This document shows, piece after piece, positions 1-10,900 of a stretch of 64,000 bases of DNA. The notes beneath the pieces are model-generated. The model worked only from the letters and a program-made list of their open reading frames with translations. It had not been told where the DNA came from and ran no database searches. Every line of letters begins with the position of its first letter. Position 1 is the first letter of the stretch. The stretch comes from Neodontobutis hainanensis (taxonomy: Eukaryota; Chordata; Actinopteri; Gobiiformes; Odontobutidae). The stretch spans positions 1,976,001-2,040,000 of the forward strand of contig JALDNG010000004.1 in NCBI GenBank assembly GCA_024349245.1, written 5' to 3'. The position numbers were made by a program, and so were the translations under genes.

Positions 1-38
1 GCACCTAAAGTAAAACTGAAAATAAGATGTGAGCATAT

Positions 39-381
39 TTAAGCCTTAGCCTTTTCAAACAGTAGATTAAGTTCCTTTTCGATCTGAACCTCCTCAGCTC
101 CCACTTGTTGCACTGACTCTTTTATGTGGAGGGGTGTAAAAGTGTCAGTCACATCGGGCCCAGGGCCCAGCTGGAGAGCAGCACGCTGCCACCCAAACTG
201 CTCACAGATCGCCATGTGGCAATAAAGCACCCACTGATTTACAGCAGGTCTTTGTGCCTCGATGAAGTGGAGTGACGCCTCTGGAGGTCCGTCACACAAA
301 ACCTCCTCACGGGCCTTTGTTAGTCCCCAGAAAGGCTGACAGCAGGCATGTTGCTCTGTTTGTGTTGGATTACCAAACAGG
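39..381 (-). CDS. Possible antisense coding exon or retrocopy, unidentified
   Basis: Reading the minus strand, a strong acceptor (pyrimidine tract then tatgcag, ending at 382) is followed by an uninterrupted frame of about 113 codons to a TAA at 39-41, ending ...EKELNLLFEKAKA. The block is clearly richer in GC than its surroundings, and its composition (balanced residues, an acidic/Leu/Lys-rich end) looks protein-like. It lies inside an intron of the plus-strand PTTG1IP-like gene. I do not recognise the protein. Further 5' exons would have to lie at higher coordinates on the minus strand, and I could not identify any. It may be the last exon of a nested gene, a retrocopy fragment, or a chance frame in a conserved element. 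The upstream part of the frame (382-422) is the pyrimidine tract and probably not coding. Confidence 0.33.
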
Positions 382-525
382 CTGCATAGGAAGAAGAAAA
401 GGGACTGAACACTCCCATACAAGCTGGCATTGTTTAGATCCAGTGTGTATTCTTACATTTCTGTGCTTGTCTGTCACTGAGACCCTGCTGCCCCTTACTG
501 ACTGTTCATTTTGTCTCGGTTTCAG

Positions 526-572
526 GAAGGTGGATAGGAAGGCACGGCACAATGAGATTCGCAAGAAATATG
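526..572 (+). CDS. PTTG1IP-like penultimate coding exon (47 nt)
   Basis: The acceptor is a pyrimidine-rich stretch ending in tttcag at 520-525, and the donor is G|gtacgt at 573. The first base completes a split codon from an exon left of the window. The exon then reads AAG GTG GAT through TAT and ends on the first base of a Gly codon, so it has phase 1 at its 3' end. The encoded peptide is rich in Lys and Arg, which fits the basic cytosolic tail of the family. Confidence 0.78.
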
Positions 573-3500
573 GTACGTATCTCTCGTGAGCCTCTCTGTA
601 TCACTTTATAACTTACGCACTGACTGATGAATTATGTCTAAACTAATGTATTAGGTCCTTTAGTTTAACTAAAAAACCCTTTTAGGATATCCCTGAAACC
701 TAGAATATACATGGTTAACTACAACTATTAAAAGTTACTTTTAGCAGGCAATTTCTATTGAGCTGGGCAATGACGTCTTATCAATTTTTGCAGTTGTAGT
801 TCATTGATAAGATTAGTATTTTAGGTATAGACAATAATTAAAGCTGGCCTTTCATTTTCTAGTTTCAAAACAAAACACATATATAAACCAAAATTAAATG
901 AGTTTCTGTCCTGTGATTAACTGGTTAAATATTTACATTAATAAGCCATTTATTTAACGTGGATATTTGTTATGTTGTAGTCTGCCAATGCTTTGGTGCA
1001 GAAAGTCCCTGTAATAATTACTAATGCTTTTTGTTCTTACTGCACCTTTAGTTCTTTTCAAATCCTGACAGTGGAGATGTACTTTCTGTTCAGCTCTCTG
1101 TCAGCTTTGTCTTTGAGGCGTGTTCTATTAGTTGAGATTTTGCGGGACGTTAGTGACTGAATCACATTTCCATTAAACTTTTCAACGATGCATTATTCAG
1201 TATGAACTTTGAATAAAGATTAGTCTCACCTGCAAAGTATAATGACGTATTACACTGTAAGTACGCTGCAAGGTGAGAAGGTAATGTCATTAGATTATAC
1301 ATTCATATATTTTTCAGCTTCTACTGTTCAATATAAACATAAGCCAGACCTGCGATTACATTAAAACTGCATAATTAATGTTTTTTGTGGAACTAGCATT
1401 GGTTGATTGTATTGCAGGATTTTTCTGTGTTCTGCTCTTAAGGGTTTGAAGCTTTGGGTGTCCATAACTTTTCAATTAGAGCCTTAAATCACATAGAAAG
1501 CTGTTTGACCAGTGGAAGTGGAAGTTAGTCCAAAGCCTTGTAAAGGTTTAGAAAGCAGCACCTTCCATGTCTAAACAATGTACGTCCATTTTTATCTAGA
1601 ATTTCTTTAACAATAGATCACCACCTACAATAATACTGGACTGTTATTCCAGGCAGTTTTTCAGCCATGTTTCATTGTCTCTCGTGCCCTCACACTGTAT
1701 TTGCACCAATATTTAATACCAGTCTTAAAGAATAAAAACAGAAATGTGTATCGCTTCATTAATAATAGAAGGTTTAGTTTTCCAATAAAAATACCTTGTG
1801 TTTAAAAGTGTGTGGTGTTGGTTGATGGACTCGACAGGAGCAAAAAGAGCACCAAAGAGCAATAGTGCAGAGGAGGTCGACAGTCTCACCTGGTTTTTCT
1901 CTCTTTTAAATGTTTAAATCCATTCTGTTTGAGAGCTTTAATAAAGAGAGACACATTAATTACCTGTTATTGATAAAGGTGAATTTTCACTCGCGTTTAT
2001 ACAAATCACTTCCCATCGATTATCTCCAGTGTGTCCCAACTGCTCGGCATCGTTGGAGGGAGTCGTCAGGTTTGGCCGTGTCTCAGTGAGGACACCATGA
2101 CACAGTGATGGATGGCTGTGTTTTCCTTCAGCCTCCCCCTCTCATTAGTTTTTTTCTCCACAGGGACCAAGAACGTCCCGGGCCCCCTTGTCTGAAACAC
2201 AATCCGGGGAGCTATTGTACATTTTTAACTTATACTAGGCTCTGGGCTTTTCTTTAAGACTTCAAATGTGGTCTTTTGGGGAGACGACATGAAAAGTAGA
2301 CTTGTGAAAAACTGTAGATGGAGTGACCCCATGGGAATATAAATCACAAGTTAAGCTCCACAGACACTTAAAGCCCTGCAGCGAACTCTCATTGGTGACT
2401 TCATCTTTAAAGAGGCATAGTTGGTGCTTTCTTTTTTTTTTTTTTGTGGAGAATCCCTTCCAGTGGTTAAACATGAGTCAGGTACATTAATGGCCCTTAT
2501 GAAATTGTGTAGGATAATAAATCATGCACTGAGGATGATATATTATCTTTGTGTGATAATAAATCATACATTATCACATGTTAAGTTACCATTTAGAAGC
2601 AATTTGCATAGACTATGGGTTTAACTTTACATTTAGGTTGCAAAAAACAAACCCATAAAACAAAACTGCAATTAAACTGTAATAAATAAAAATCAAACAC
2701 CCCACTTTTTTATCTTCTCTCCACTTTATCAAAATGATATTTTATAAGTTCATTAGGGCTGGAGAAAATAAATGTGATTGGCCAACTCAAACATTCTCAG
2801 TTATGTCCGTCTGTTCTGTGAGGAGTCTGCATGTCCTCCACGTGTTACCGTAGGTTCTGTCTGGGTACTCCAGCTCCTCCCACCGTCTAAACACATGCAT
2901 GTGTAGGTTAATAAAAATAATAAATATCCTTAGTGAGTGAATGTGAGAGTGAATGGTTGTCTGTCAGCGTCTGTCTCTGAGTGTCTGGCCTCTGTATTGC
3001 AATTTTGAAAGGTAATGTTACTTTTGGCAACTGCAGACAATAAAAAATATATATATATATTTTTTTAAATGTAATGCTCTAGTTTTGTGAAGTGTCAGAA
3101 AATTGACATGAACACAAACAGCGTAAGGTCAGTGTGATGAAACCCTGTACTTGTTGATTTGTGCTAATTATCCATGTGTTGCTGTCGAGTCCTTCTTTAA
3201 TTTATACTTTATTTATACTTTCCTGTCACTTAACAGGGTTTATGGAGACAGAGGGTTTTATTTATTTTTAATTATTAACTATGCCTTGTAAACTTTTGCA
3301 CAAGCAATTGCAATTTATGCTCTTATTTTCATTAACTATCAAATAGTTTAATGCAGCCTTTTCCATTTCCAAGGGGCTGACAAAGCATTAAAGCAATTAG
3401 TTTAATTTTCACTCCTGAAATGGTATTGCTTGAAAACTTGTCAACTGCTTTTTTCTTTAAGCCCCTTTTCTTAAGTCTATCTACTATTTGGCTTCATTAT

Positions 3501-4022
3501 CTTTATTTTTTATTTAATTTTAGGACAGATGTTTTTGTTACAACGTGAGAAACATTAAAGCAGCTGCCATCAATGAAAATAGTTCAGACCTGTTTTATTT
3601 GTAACAACAATCTGGGATTCCTGCAGAAATGAAATGGTGAAAGCTTCATATCCCTCCCGTCCCATCTGCCCATGTCCATTTTCAATAAATAAGAGCAGTT
3701 AATTCAGACAGAATGATTGTCATGTGAGTAATTTAATGCAGTGAAAGTTGAAGTAAAGTTTAAACCTGAAAACACATTCAAATTGAACAGTGTGTTTTTA
3801 ATTGGCCCAATTAGTTTGAGCAGTCGCTCTGGAAATCACGTGATCTGTCTAGTGTCGAAGAGGGTCTTGTTTTCAAATGCCTAATCCGGACGTCTGCTGG
3901 AAATGTCTCGACCCAGTAGCTCGTGTGTTTTCACTCCGGCTCACTTTCCCCTCACTTCCTGTTTCCTCTCAGGTCTGCTGGGCGACTCGGACCACCCGTA
4001 CAGCAAGTTCGAAAACGAGTGA
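526..4022 (+). CDS. PTTG1IP-family protein, C-terminal two exons (5' part outside window)
   Basis: Two spliced exons (526-572 and 3973-4022) give the C-terminal tail RKVDRKARHNEIRKKYG followed by LLGDSDHPYSKFENE and a stop at 4020-4022. Human PTTG1IP (PBF) ends in a very similar way: RHDEIRKKYG, a short acidic stretch, then NPYARFEN at the terminus. I recalled that resemblance and did not search for it. Family members are small type I membrane glycoproteins with an extracellular PSI domain, one membrane segment and a basic, partly coiled-coil cytosolic tail that binds securin (PTTG1) and promotes its nuclear entry. Only the tail is visible here. It keeps a Tyr-x-x-Phe sorting-type motif (YSKF, matching YARF in human). 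The signal peptide, PSI domain and membrane segment must lie 5' of the window. Whether this is pttg1ip, a duplicate of it, or the PTTG1IP2 paralogue cannot be decided from the tail alone. Confidence 0.8.
573..3972 (+). other. Last intron of the PTTG1IP-like gene
   Basis: This is a 3.4 kb AT-rich intron with no supported exon. It contains an inverted copy of the dispersed repeat (2811-2990) followed by a short (TA)n tract near 3046-3061. A mononucleotide T run lies near 2430-2445. I see nothing else that I can name. Confidence 0.65.
2811..2990 (-). repeat. Dispersed fish repeat fragment, copy 1 (inverted)
   Basis: Read on the minus strand, this contains the same ordered blocks as 38301-38597: the sets of tgtc-rich and cattcactctcacattcact motifs, then aacctacacatgcatg, then a gacggtgggaggagctggagtaccc-like block, then the acacgtggaggacatg block. 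The order and orientation are consistent, so it is a diverged copy of the same element, not a chance match. The class (LINE tail or non-autonomous element) cannot be settled here. Confidence 0.7.
3973..4022 (+). CDS. PTTG1IP-like terminal coding exon
   Basis: The acceptor tttcctctcag ends at 3972. The exon starts with GT, which completes the Gly codon opened at 572, and runs in frame to TGA at 4020-4022, ending in PYSKFENE. The exact phase match with the 47-nt exon, together with the resemblance of the joined tail to PTTG1IP, supports the splice. Longer open frames overlapping this interval are readings of UTR in other frames. Confidence 0.8.
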
Positions 4023-4391
4023 AACAGCAGCAGCACTGGCGACGGGACTGTGTTATTCCTACATTTTAGCTTGGACTGATGTCTGCATCTCACCCAACAC
4101 CACAGTGCAACCGTTAAGAGTGATCGAAACCAGAGTCAAGTCACATTTATACGCTTTTTAAACAATAAGATAAATACATCTTCTTTTTACTTTTTTTTCT
4201 TTTTTAGGAATGCAGTGTTGTTTGCTGAACATATAATAAAGCTTTTTTTTTCTTACTTTTACAAACTAAATCAAAATATGCTGTCTTTTTAAATGTTGTA
4301 GTTTCACATTAACCTTTACACTTTGCGTGTACAATGACTGGTTGAAAAGAAGAACAATGATTGAATGAAATGTGTGTAATGCTCAAATAAA
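4023..4391 (+). terminator. PTTG1IP-like 3' UTR with two poly(A) signals
   Basis: After the stop at 4020-4022 the sequence becomes AT-rich. AATAAA hexamers occur at 4235-4240, followed directly by a T-rich stretch, and at 4386-4391, followed by a GT-rich stretch (ggtttggtgtatt) typical of a downstream element. The second is the better-formed 3' end. Use of both would give 3' UTRs of about 0.2 and 0.4 kb. Confidence 0.6.
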
Positions 4392-7239
4392 GATATTTTA
4401 AGATTTAGGTTTGGTGTATTCCTGACTTTAAACAAAGATGAGCTGGAGAGTTTCTGCCTCTTAACTTTGGCAGATAAAGGGCTGTTGGAAGTGGACTTGG
4501 TTGTTGTCTATCAGCTTTGTTCAGTCACAGGGACATAATGGCAGCTGAGCCCAGAGGACACGACAGAAAAACACTTCTAAATCCTTCTCTGTTTTACTAC
4601 TTACTGACCTAACTGTGGTACTTACTGCTCTAACTGAGTAACCCATACATATCGAAGCTTTGTCCTAATGACTATTAAGAGTAGTTTGAAAAGAGTTAAC
4701 GTGGTTGAATAGTCTATGTAGTAACAGCAGAAAAGCCCAGATGTAACCGCCATTTTATAATCCTGTGGTAAGGCCAATATCGGTGAATAGGGAAGCCATG
4801 AGCACAAACATCCATGATTATTTACAATCTATGTGCCCAATTAATCTTCATACATTGTTTTTTGTCATTTTGTTCAGCTACAGTAACTGTCACTTTGAGC
4901 AGGTGTTTTTTTTTTTTTTTATTAAATTCCCTCTGATAATCATAAAAAATAAAAAAAAATCTACTGTTGACCCTAAGAGAGACATTTTATTCATATTAAT
5001 TAGACTAGTACTGTATGTCCAATGTCTTTGCCTGAGCAGTGACACCAGCACTCATTGATTTGTCTATAGCGGGTAGTTCGAGACAGAAATGGCCACTGTA
5101 GTTCTCTGCTGACATTACCTGACTGTGTTAGACACCTTCACTGCTTCACTGACACAAAGTTTACCCTTCAGACTTTTTACACAAAGCTGCAGGTGCCTAT
5201 AAACCATGTTATTCTTATAGATAAATAATGCCACACACCTTTTCTGAAGTGTTTTTCTGGAGGTGTGCAGTTCAGGTTACATGCGTCATTAACTGTGCTG
5301 CTTTAATAAAGGGCCATTTCAAACTAATAAAACTGTGCATTTGTCTCAATTATCCCTTGCTCCAGTCAGAGTAATTAGGCAAAAGTGTGATATAGTCCCT
5401 GTACATTTCTGAAATGCTCTTTCTGCTCCCGTATGAAGTGTGTATAGTCTACAATTACCTTCTGGTGCAGTTAGCAGCAGTGTTTAAGAGGCTGGGTAAT
5501 AGATGTTCATACAATATAGTGCTTAATTAAAGCAATTTGATAAATGTGTGAGATCTAAAATAAATGTGCTTCTGTTCTAGACACCGCTTCTAAAAAAGAC
5601 AAAAAAAAAAATGTTCCTTGGCTCTTCCATGAAAGTTTACTTTTTGTTTTCTTCTAATCAGACCAATATTTTTAAGTGTTTACCTTGACATGTTTTGATG
5701 TGTGTCTGATTAGAAGAAAACAAAAAGTTATTGCTTCTGAATGTTTTAACGGAAGACAAAGTGATGCTGAATATCTGGATCAGACTGACACTTGACCCTG
5801 ATAATGTTCGCTCTTTTATGTTTTAATTTCAAAGCCATTTCAAAGCCTTAAAATACAGCATGTCATCCTCTCACAAGACTCCAGAGTGTATGCAGTAACA
5901 GGATAAGTCCACAAAGATGTTTTTGTAAATTACAATAGATCAATGTGTAAGTATTTGTTAATCATGTAATATTATTTTTGGAGGAATTGTGTTGGTATAT
6001 ATTATTGGTCATATCTTATCGAATCCTCAGCAAAGGTTAGCTACACGTGTCTAAACCCTAACTAAAAACTAGTTTTTGTTCCAGTTAATGTACTAATAAG
6101 TCATCTTTTTCTGTGCGTCATGCAAACTGGATGATTTCCTGAGTTTATAAAAAGGACCCTTGACTTTTACCGTTTAAGGCACATAACACGTATCCAGTGT
6201 TGAGTATTTTTTTATGCTTTTAGTTCTTATACCGTGAGTTTTCTGTTATAATATCAAACTCAAACCTTCAGCCTGGCTCTGATTACTGATGCGGCTGCAG
6301 CAGAGACACGATCAGATCAGAGATGCCAGTCAGCACATGTATATACACAGACACATGACAGAGACACAATGGGCCCACACTGCAGCAGGATTTGAAACTG
6401 ACGCAGTCTCGTGCCTTGAATCCCGCACAGATTCTAAATGCACCTTGGAAGGTTAAGTGGCAGAGCATGATCTTGTTAGGGCAGACAGAGACCAGTGGGA
6501 TTCAGAGTGTTGTATAGACACGTTATTGATTGTGTGTTTTTATTCATCTGTGGAACTACAGTGCGGATCAATAACGTATGTTGACATTGACAATAAAACT
6601 ATGTCCTGATGAAAACTACCGTCACTATTCTGGTTACGTTCATAGCATTGACTAGCCTTGGCTGGTTTTATTCTGTAGATATACATTTATAACTTCTCTA
6701 TTAAAGGATAATGACGACTCGTTTAAGCACTAAAATGGACTAACTCTTTGACCATTTCTGTGACCATTGTGTTTTAATTAAATGCACTCTAAATCCTATT
6801 TAACACAACCTTTACACAGACTGCCTGTTTCCCAATGTGCTCTATATCTCTTTGGATTTATCCGTACTCTGTAGAGATTTACTTAGATTGTGCTTTCATT
6901 TAAGTAATTATAAACCAGCAGATTAATAGTATGATTTAATGCATGATTATAGGTAATGCCTAAGATGCATTGCTTGTAAAATGTGCCACAACATTATTAT
7001 AGTTGCCTTTTTTTATGTTAGTAATTTCTGTAATGGGCAGAAGAGTGTATGAATACTAACACTACTCTACATATATATGTTTTATATATGATTTAAATGT
7101 ATTTATCACAAAGAGAACACTGAATATGATGGAATCATTTTACTCCTGATGGCTCAGTGAATAAACGGAATAAACTGACCTTGAGTGAAATAAAAAGTCT
7201 TTTTTTCGAGTCATGTTTGAATGAAATGTTGCTGATGTG
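4392..7239. other. Intergenic spacer between PTTG1IP-like gene and cdk14
   Basis: About 2.8 kb of AT-rich DNA separates the last poly(A) signal from the cdk14 promoter. It holds a T-run at about 4906-4920, A/T-rich low-complexity DNA at 4940-4965, and a perfect inverted repeat at 5639-5728. I see no gene in it. A somewhat GC-richer block at 6280-6470 has an open minus frame but no splice or homology support. Confidence 0.6.
5639..5728. repeat. Perfect 25-bp inverted repeat, 40-nt loop
   Basis: The left arm is at 5639-5663 and the right arm at 5704-5728. They are exact reverse complements over 25 bases (left arm starts actttttgttttcttc and ends aatcagac). The 40-nt spacer is AT-rich. The arms would form an uninterrupted 25-bp stem in RNA or a cruciform in DNA. 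There is no internal coding sequence. It could be a very short MITE, a young inverted duplication, or a hairpin RNA precursor. Confidence 0.85.
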
Positions 7240-7480
7240 GGGAAATACCGCCGTAGGTCTCACAGAGGGCAGCATGCTCCAGGAGAGACAACAATCTGGG
7301 CGCACAAGAGCAATACGTCCCTCCTGCAACACATTAGAGGGCGGGACTTGCCTCAAAACACTGACCAATAACCGAGCAGTGCTCCCCGGAAGTGGACCAA
7401 TCCCTGCGTCCGAAAGGCGGGACACTGTGGGGTCGAAACTGGAGAGAGAGTATCCCAAAAATGACATCTAGATTGCGGTG
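7240..7480 (+). promoter_or_regulatory. cdk14: cdk14 TATA-less promoter region
   Basis: This block is GC- and CpG-richer than the flanking DNA. It contains two CCAAT boxes (7365-7369 and 7397-7401) about 30 nt apart, an ETS/GABP-type CCGGAAGT at 7386-7393, and GC-box-like gggcggga (near 7339-7346) and aggcggga (near 7415-7422) motifs. No TATA box is apparent. The spacing suggests initiation a little downstream, around 7430-7530. The transcription start itself cannot be seen. Confidence 0.6.
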
Positions 7481-7832
7481 GAGCAGGGAGCGACCGGGAC
7501 GCTGAGGAAAGAAAGAAAAAGAAGTCACAGCGTGAGCGTAAACAGACGCAGCTTCAGATCACGCACGGCTCCGATCCGGACGCATCTTTTGCTGCGTATT
7601 TTGGGAAATGTAGTGGCAATCTTTTTTAAATATCGCAACAAGGTTTTTTTTAGTTGGTGAGGAGTGAAAGCTTGGTTTCCAGTGTTTGCAGCTGCAGTTG
7701 CTGAGCTTCAACTAAAGAAGCCTCCGCTGCTCCAACATCGCTCCTTCTTCTTTTTTTTTTTTCCTTCTTCCGAACAGCGCTCACTCACAGCAGACCCACA
7801 GCTGCAGGAAAAAGTCCCGAGAAGAAAACGCA
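7481..7832 (+). other. cdk14: cdk14 5' UTR (approximate) with a start-stop uORF
   Basis: The interval between the promoter block and the start codon contains a purine-rich stretch, then a T/C-rich run (about 7740-7771) just upstream of the start. The only ATG between 7464 and 7833 is at 7608-7610, and it is followed at once by TAG at 7611-7613, a minimal AUG-stop element. The 5' boundary is a guess because the start site is not mapped. Confidence 0.45.
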
Positions 7833-7926
7833 ATGTGTGACCTGATGCCAGCTTCACAGCCCGTTGAGAAAATCGGCAAAATGAAAAAGTTAAGGAGAAC
7901 TTTATCGGAGAGTTTCAGGAGCATTG
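7833..7926 (+). CDS. cdk14: cdk14 coding exon 1
   Basis: The start ATG is at 7833-7835 with G at -3 and T at +4. The choice rests on the match to the vertebrate CDK14 N-terminus (MCDL...KIGKMKKLRRTLSESF). An in-frame ATG at 7881 (Met17) has A at -3 and matches the Met that begins a shorter human isoform. The exon encodes 31 residues and the first base of codon 32, with donor G|gtgagt at 7927. The basic RRTLSES stretch (21-27) resembles the phospho-Ser sites in related PCTAIRE kinases. Confidence 0.95.
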
Positions 7927-10900
7927 GTGAGTAGCCTACTGCTGCTTTTTTGTGTTTTACAGATGTTTATATTTTTAATTTTTTACTAAGGTCTCCAGCA
8001 GCAACACAAGAGGGAACAGAAACAGGCTTGTACTGTGTCAGAGAAAAAGCCACATAAACTTGGCTCCTTATTCTCACTTCCCATTCTGTTTTTAACTCCT
8101 TATGTTGAGTCACTTTAGACAGTATGCTGGTGAATCCAAGGAGCATGGCCAGTATCTGTGGATTCATAATCCATTAAATATTTAGTTGTTATAAAGCTTA
8201 ATCTTACATTTACATTGCATCCACTTAACGTCATGACATAAGAACAGTCTGCAGAGCTCAAACATTCAACTGTGTCGAACCAAATACCAACACCTCAAGC
8301 TCTTTTTGGACAGCTTTTATTGAACATTGTATTTGAAATCATGATAAAATGCTGGTGATCTAGTTATAATTATGTGCCACTGGACAGAAAAGAAATTCAA
8401 CAGCAATGTGTCAACCTAGAAGCGACCAGTCAACAGTTCTTTAGATTTATCGCTCATTGAAGTGTCAGAAGGGCAAGACTTCCATAAATCCAGGTGATAG
8501 TGCGCTCTTTTGGATGGATTTAAATCTGTAGCTCATTACTCCTCCGTAATTATCTGCAGGGCTTTTTGAATTGTTTGGGATTCCCAGACATTCCAGCGAT
8601 GTTTCCCTTTCTTCATAACGACATAAATCCGTGTGTGAACAGTGTCAGGCTCATAACAGAGATCTGAGTGATGTTTGTGGATTGTAACAGGAGGAATGTC
8701 AAGGCAAGGCGCAGTTTAAAAGGAAGCTTACAACATGAAGAGGCTGTTCATAGTTGAAGTCATCGACATAAGGACCTTTTTTTGCTTGCCTCAACATTTG
8801 TCACTATTTGGTCATCAGTGCTGATAAGTGGCTTGTTGCATATTCCTGCATGTTGACGCATCTATTCTGTTGCATTAAGTTACGACGCATCCAAAGGTGA
8901 GGTGCTTGGCTTTAGTTTGACATGAAAACGAATATAAGTGCAAGTTAAAGTGTGTTTTAGATGATTGATCAGACAAGGATGTAAGCTTTTAATTGAACAA
9001 AAGAGCAGATAATGCAACTTTAATGGTTTGTATGTAGCTTATAAATTTACATTTTTATTGCAATTTGATTGGATTAAATAGTTTAACCCTTTTTTATTAT
9101 CTTTCAGATTAGTTCATAATAGGTTTATCATCAATGCTAATCTATATTTCTCACTATTGCCCACTTTGAGTCAGACCAATCCTTCTCGAGTTCAGTAGGT
9201 TTAAGCATATAGATATCTTTTAGTCTGGTGCAGTTAAGTTTAGTGAACGGTTTAATGCTTTGTGGTCTGAACTAGGGCATCACAAACTGTTTAAACATTG
9301 CACACACACACGTCTCTTGTAAACCAGGTGCTTCCAAAGAGGATGCCTGGGAATAGTAATGGCTTGGTTTACACATGTGGCAGGAAATGCAGTGTATTAC
9401 TTCACAATCAGCATCTATCTTCCTCTTATATATAGTTCCGGTTCAGCTAACAAGCGTATATAAATGATGTGATCACGTCGTTGGTTTTCAAGGTGTGCCC
9501 CTCCGTATCTCATTTGATCTTCATCTTCCCCTGCCTTTTTTTCTCTCTCCTGTTTGTGCACACAGACGCTGATGCGACGCTCCGCCACACTTCTTCTCAT
9601 AAGCCTCAGTGGCTTTTGAGGCAGTTTGTGTACAAAATGAATAGTTGCGATGCTGCCTATATGAGAAAGATGAGAAATGTACACTTTGGGTCGATGTCAC
9701 GAGAAAAAAAAATAAAAAGAGAGATTGGCATTGACTTTTCTGCTGCGCTGGCTCTCATCTCCTATTGGCCCGTCTCTCCTCCATCTGAATCAACACATCT
9801 AAGCATCGATCTCACTCTGTCCGTGCTCTCTAGATCTATTAACAAAGCACATTTAGGAGCTGATTCACAGTGGATGTCTTGGTGACAGTGTTGATCCAAC
9901 CTGTCCCACTGGGCAGCTTTGAATGACATGTCAAATTATGGCACCATGCAGAATAATACTCTGTGGATATTTGTCTTTTAATGGGTTTTAATGGGCTGGA
10001 GGGGGGGGAGTCACACAGGAAGCCCATGTGGGTCAAAAACATCTCCATCCACTCTGTTGTGTAAAAAATAGTCATACTTTTGGGACCACACTGAGAAGGA
10101 ACCTCAGGAAACTTTGTCACTGAACTGAAATACTACTTTTTTATACAAACACTTGTGTATGGGACTAAGAAGACCAGCGTTTTATTTAGAGTTCTACTTT
10201 CTAAGTTGCATTACAAGCAAAATGGTCCCAAAATGGCACTGTGGGGTGCACCTTTTACACAATGGCCAGCACAAAACCAGGACTAAACCATGACAATTCT
10301 AGTACAAATGAGGACCACATTATAAAACTACTCTAAACCAGGATTATTAGTAGTTCAAAAAAACTAAAAGTGAATCTGTTTCTGAACAAAAATCTAAACT
10401 TGGGACTAGACCAGGACTTAATATAGAACAAAAAACAGTAATACATCTGTATTAAAGCTGGATTAAATCAGGATTTACTAAGAAAGGATTAAAACTGGTA
10501 ATAAACCAGGAATACACCAGCACACTTTTCCTTTTAATGGAAATGGTCCTAGAGTTATGCTGCTGGGTGCACATTTCACACTAAATCTACTTCACACGCT
10601 AAACCTACTGTATAATCTCTAATAATATTAGTGAAAATGTGGTAAAAGAAATACCAGAAGCCAAGAACCTTGACATAATTGGTAAAACTGAAATCAGTCG
10701 CTAGTTGTTGTGGGTCCTACTAATCAAGTTATATTTTTTCCAACATATAATTGCTATATTAAAACTGATTAGTAACACTATGGATTGACTCATAGTTAAA
10801 TAGCCCTGAATCACAGACAGGCTCCAGAGGTTGTTGTGTGATAAGCCTTTGTGAACAGTTAGAGCTTTAAAAATGTCTTATGCTACATGCCAACTATGAA

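Noticed and set aside
6283..6468. Upstream exon of the antisense frame at 39-381
   Set aside because: It is GC-richer and open on the minus strand, but I could not find matched splice sites or continuous protein character linking it.
7135..7660. Several overlapping open frames on both strands across the cdk14 promoter and 5' UTR
   Set aside because: They arise from the low stop density of a GC-rich promoter. At least one starts at GTG, they have no splice context, and they disagree with the clear cdk14 start.
9450..9465. TATA-like word (tatataaa) suggesting an internal promoter in intron 1
   Set aside because: It is a single AT-rich word in AT-rich DNA, with no CpG richness, donor site or first exon nearby.
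9469..9885. 138-codon plus-strand open frame in intron 1
   Set aside because: The translation is Ser/Phe-rich and low in information, with no splice sites in frame and no recognisable domain.
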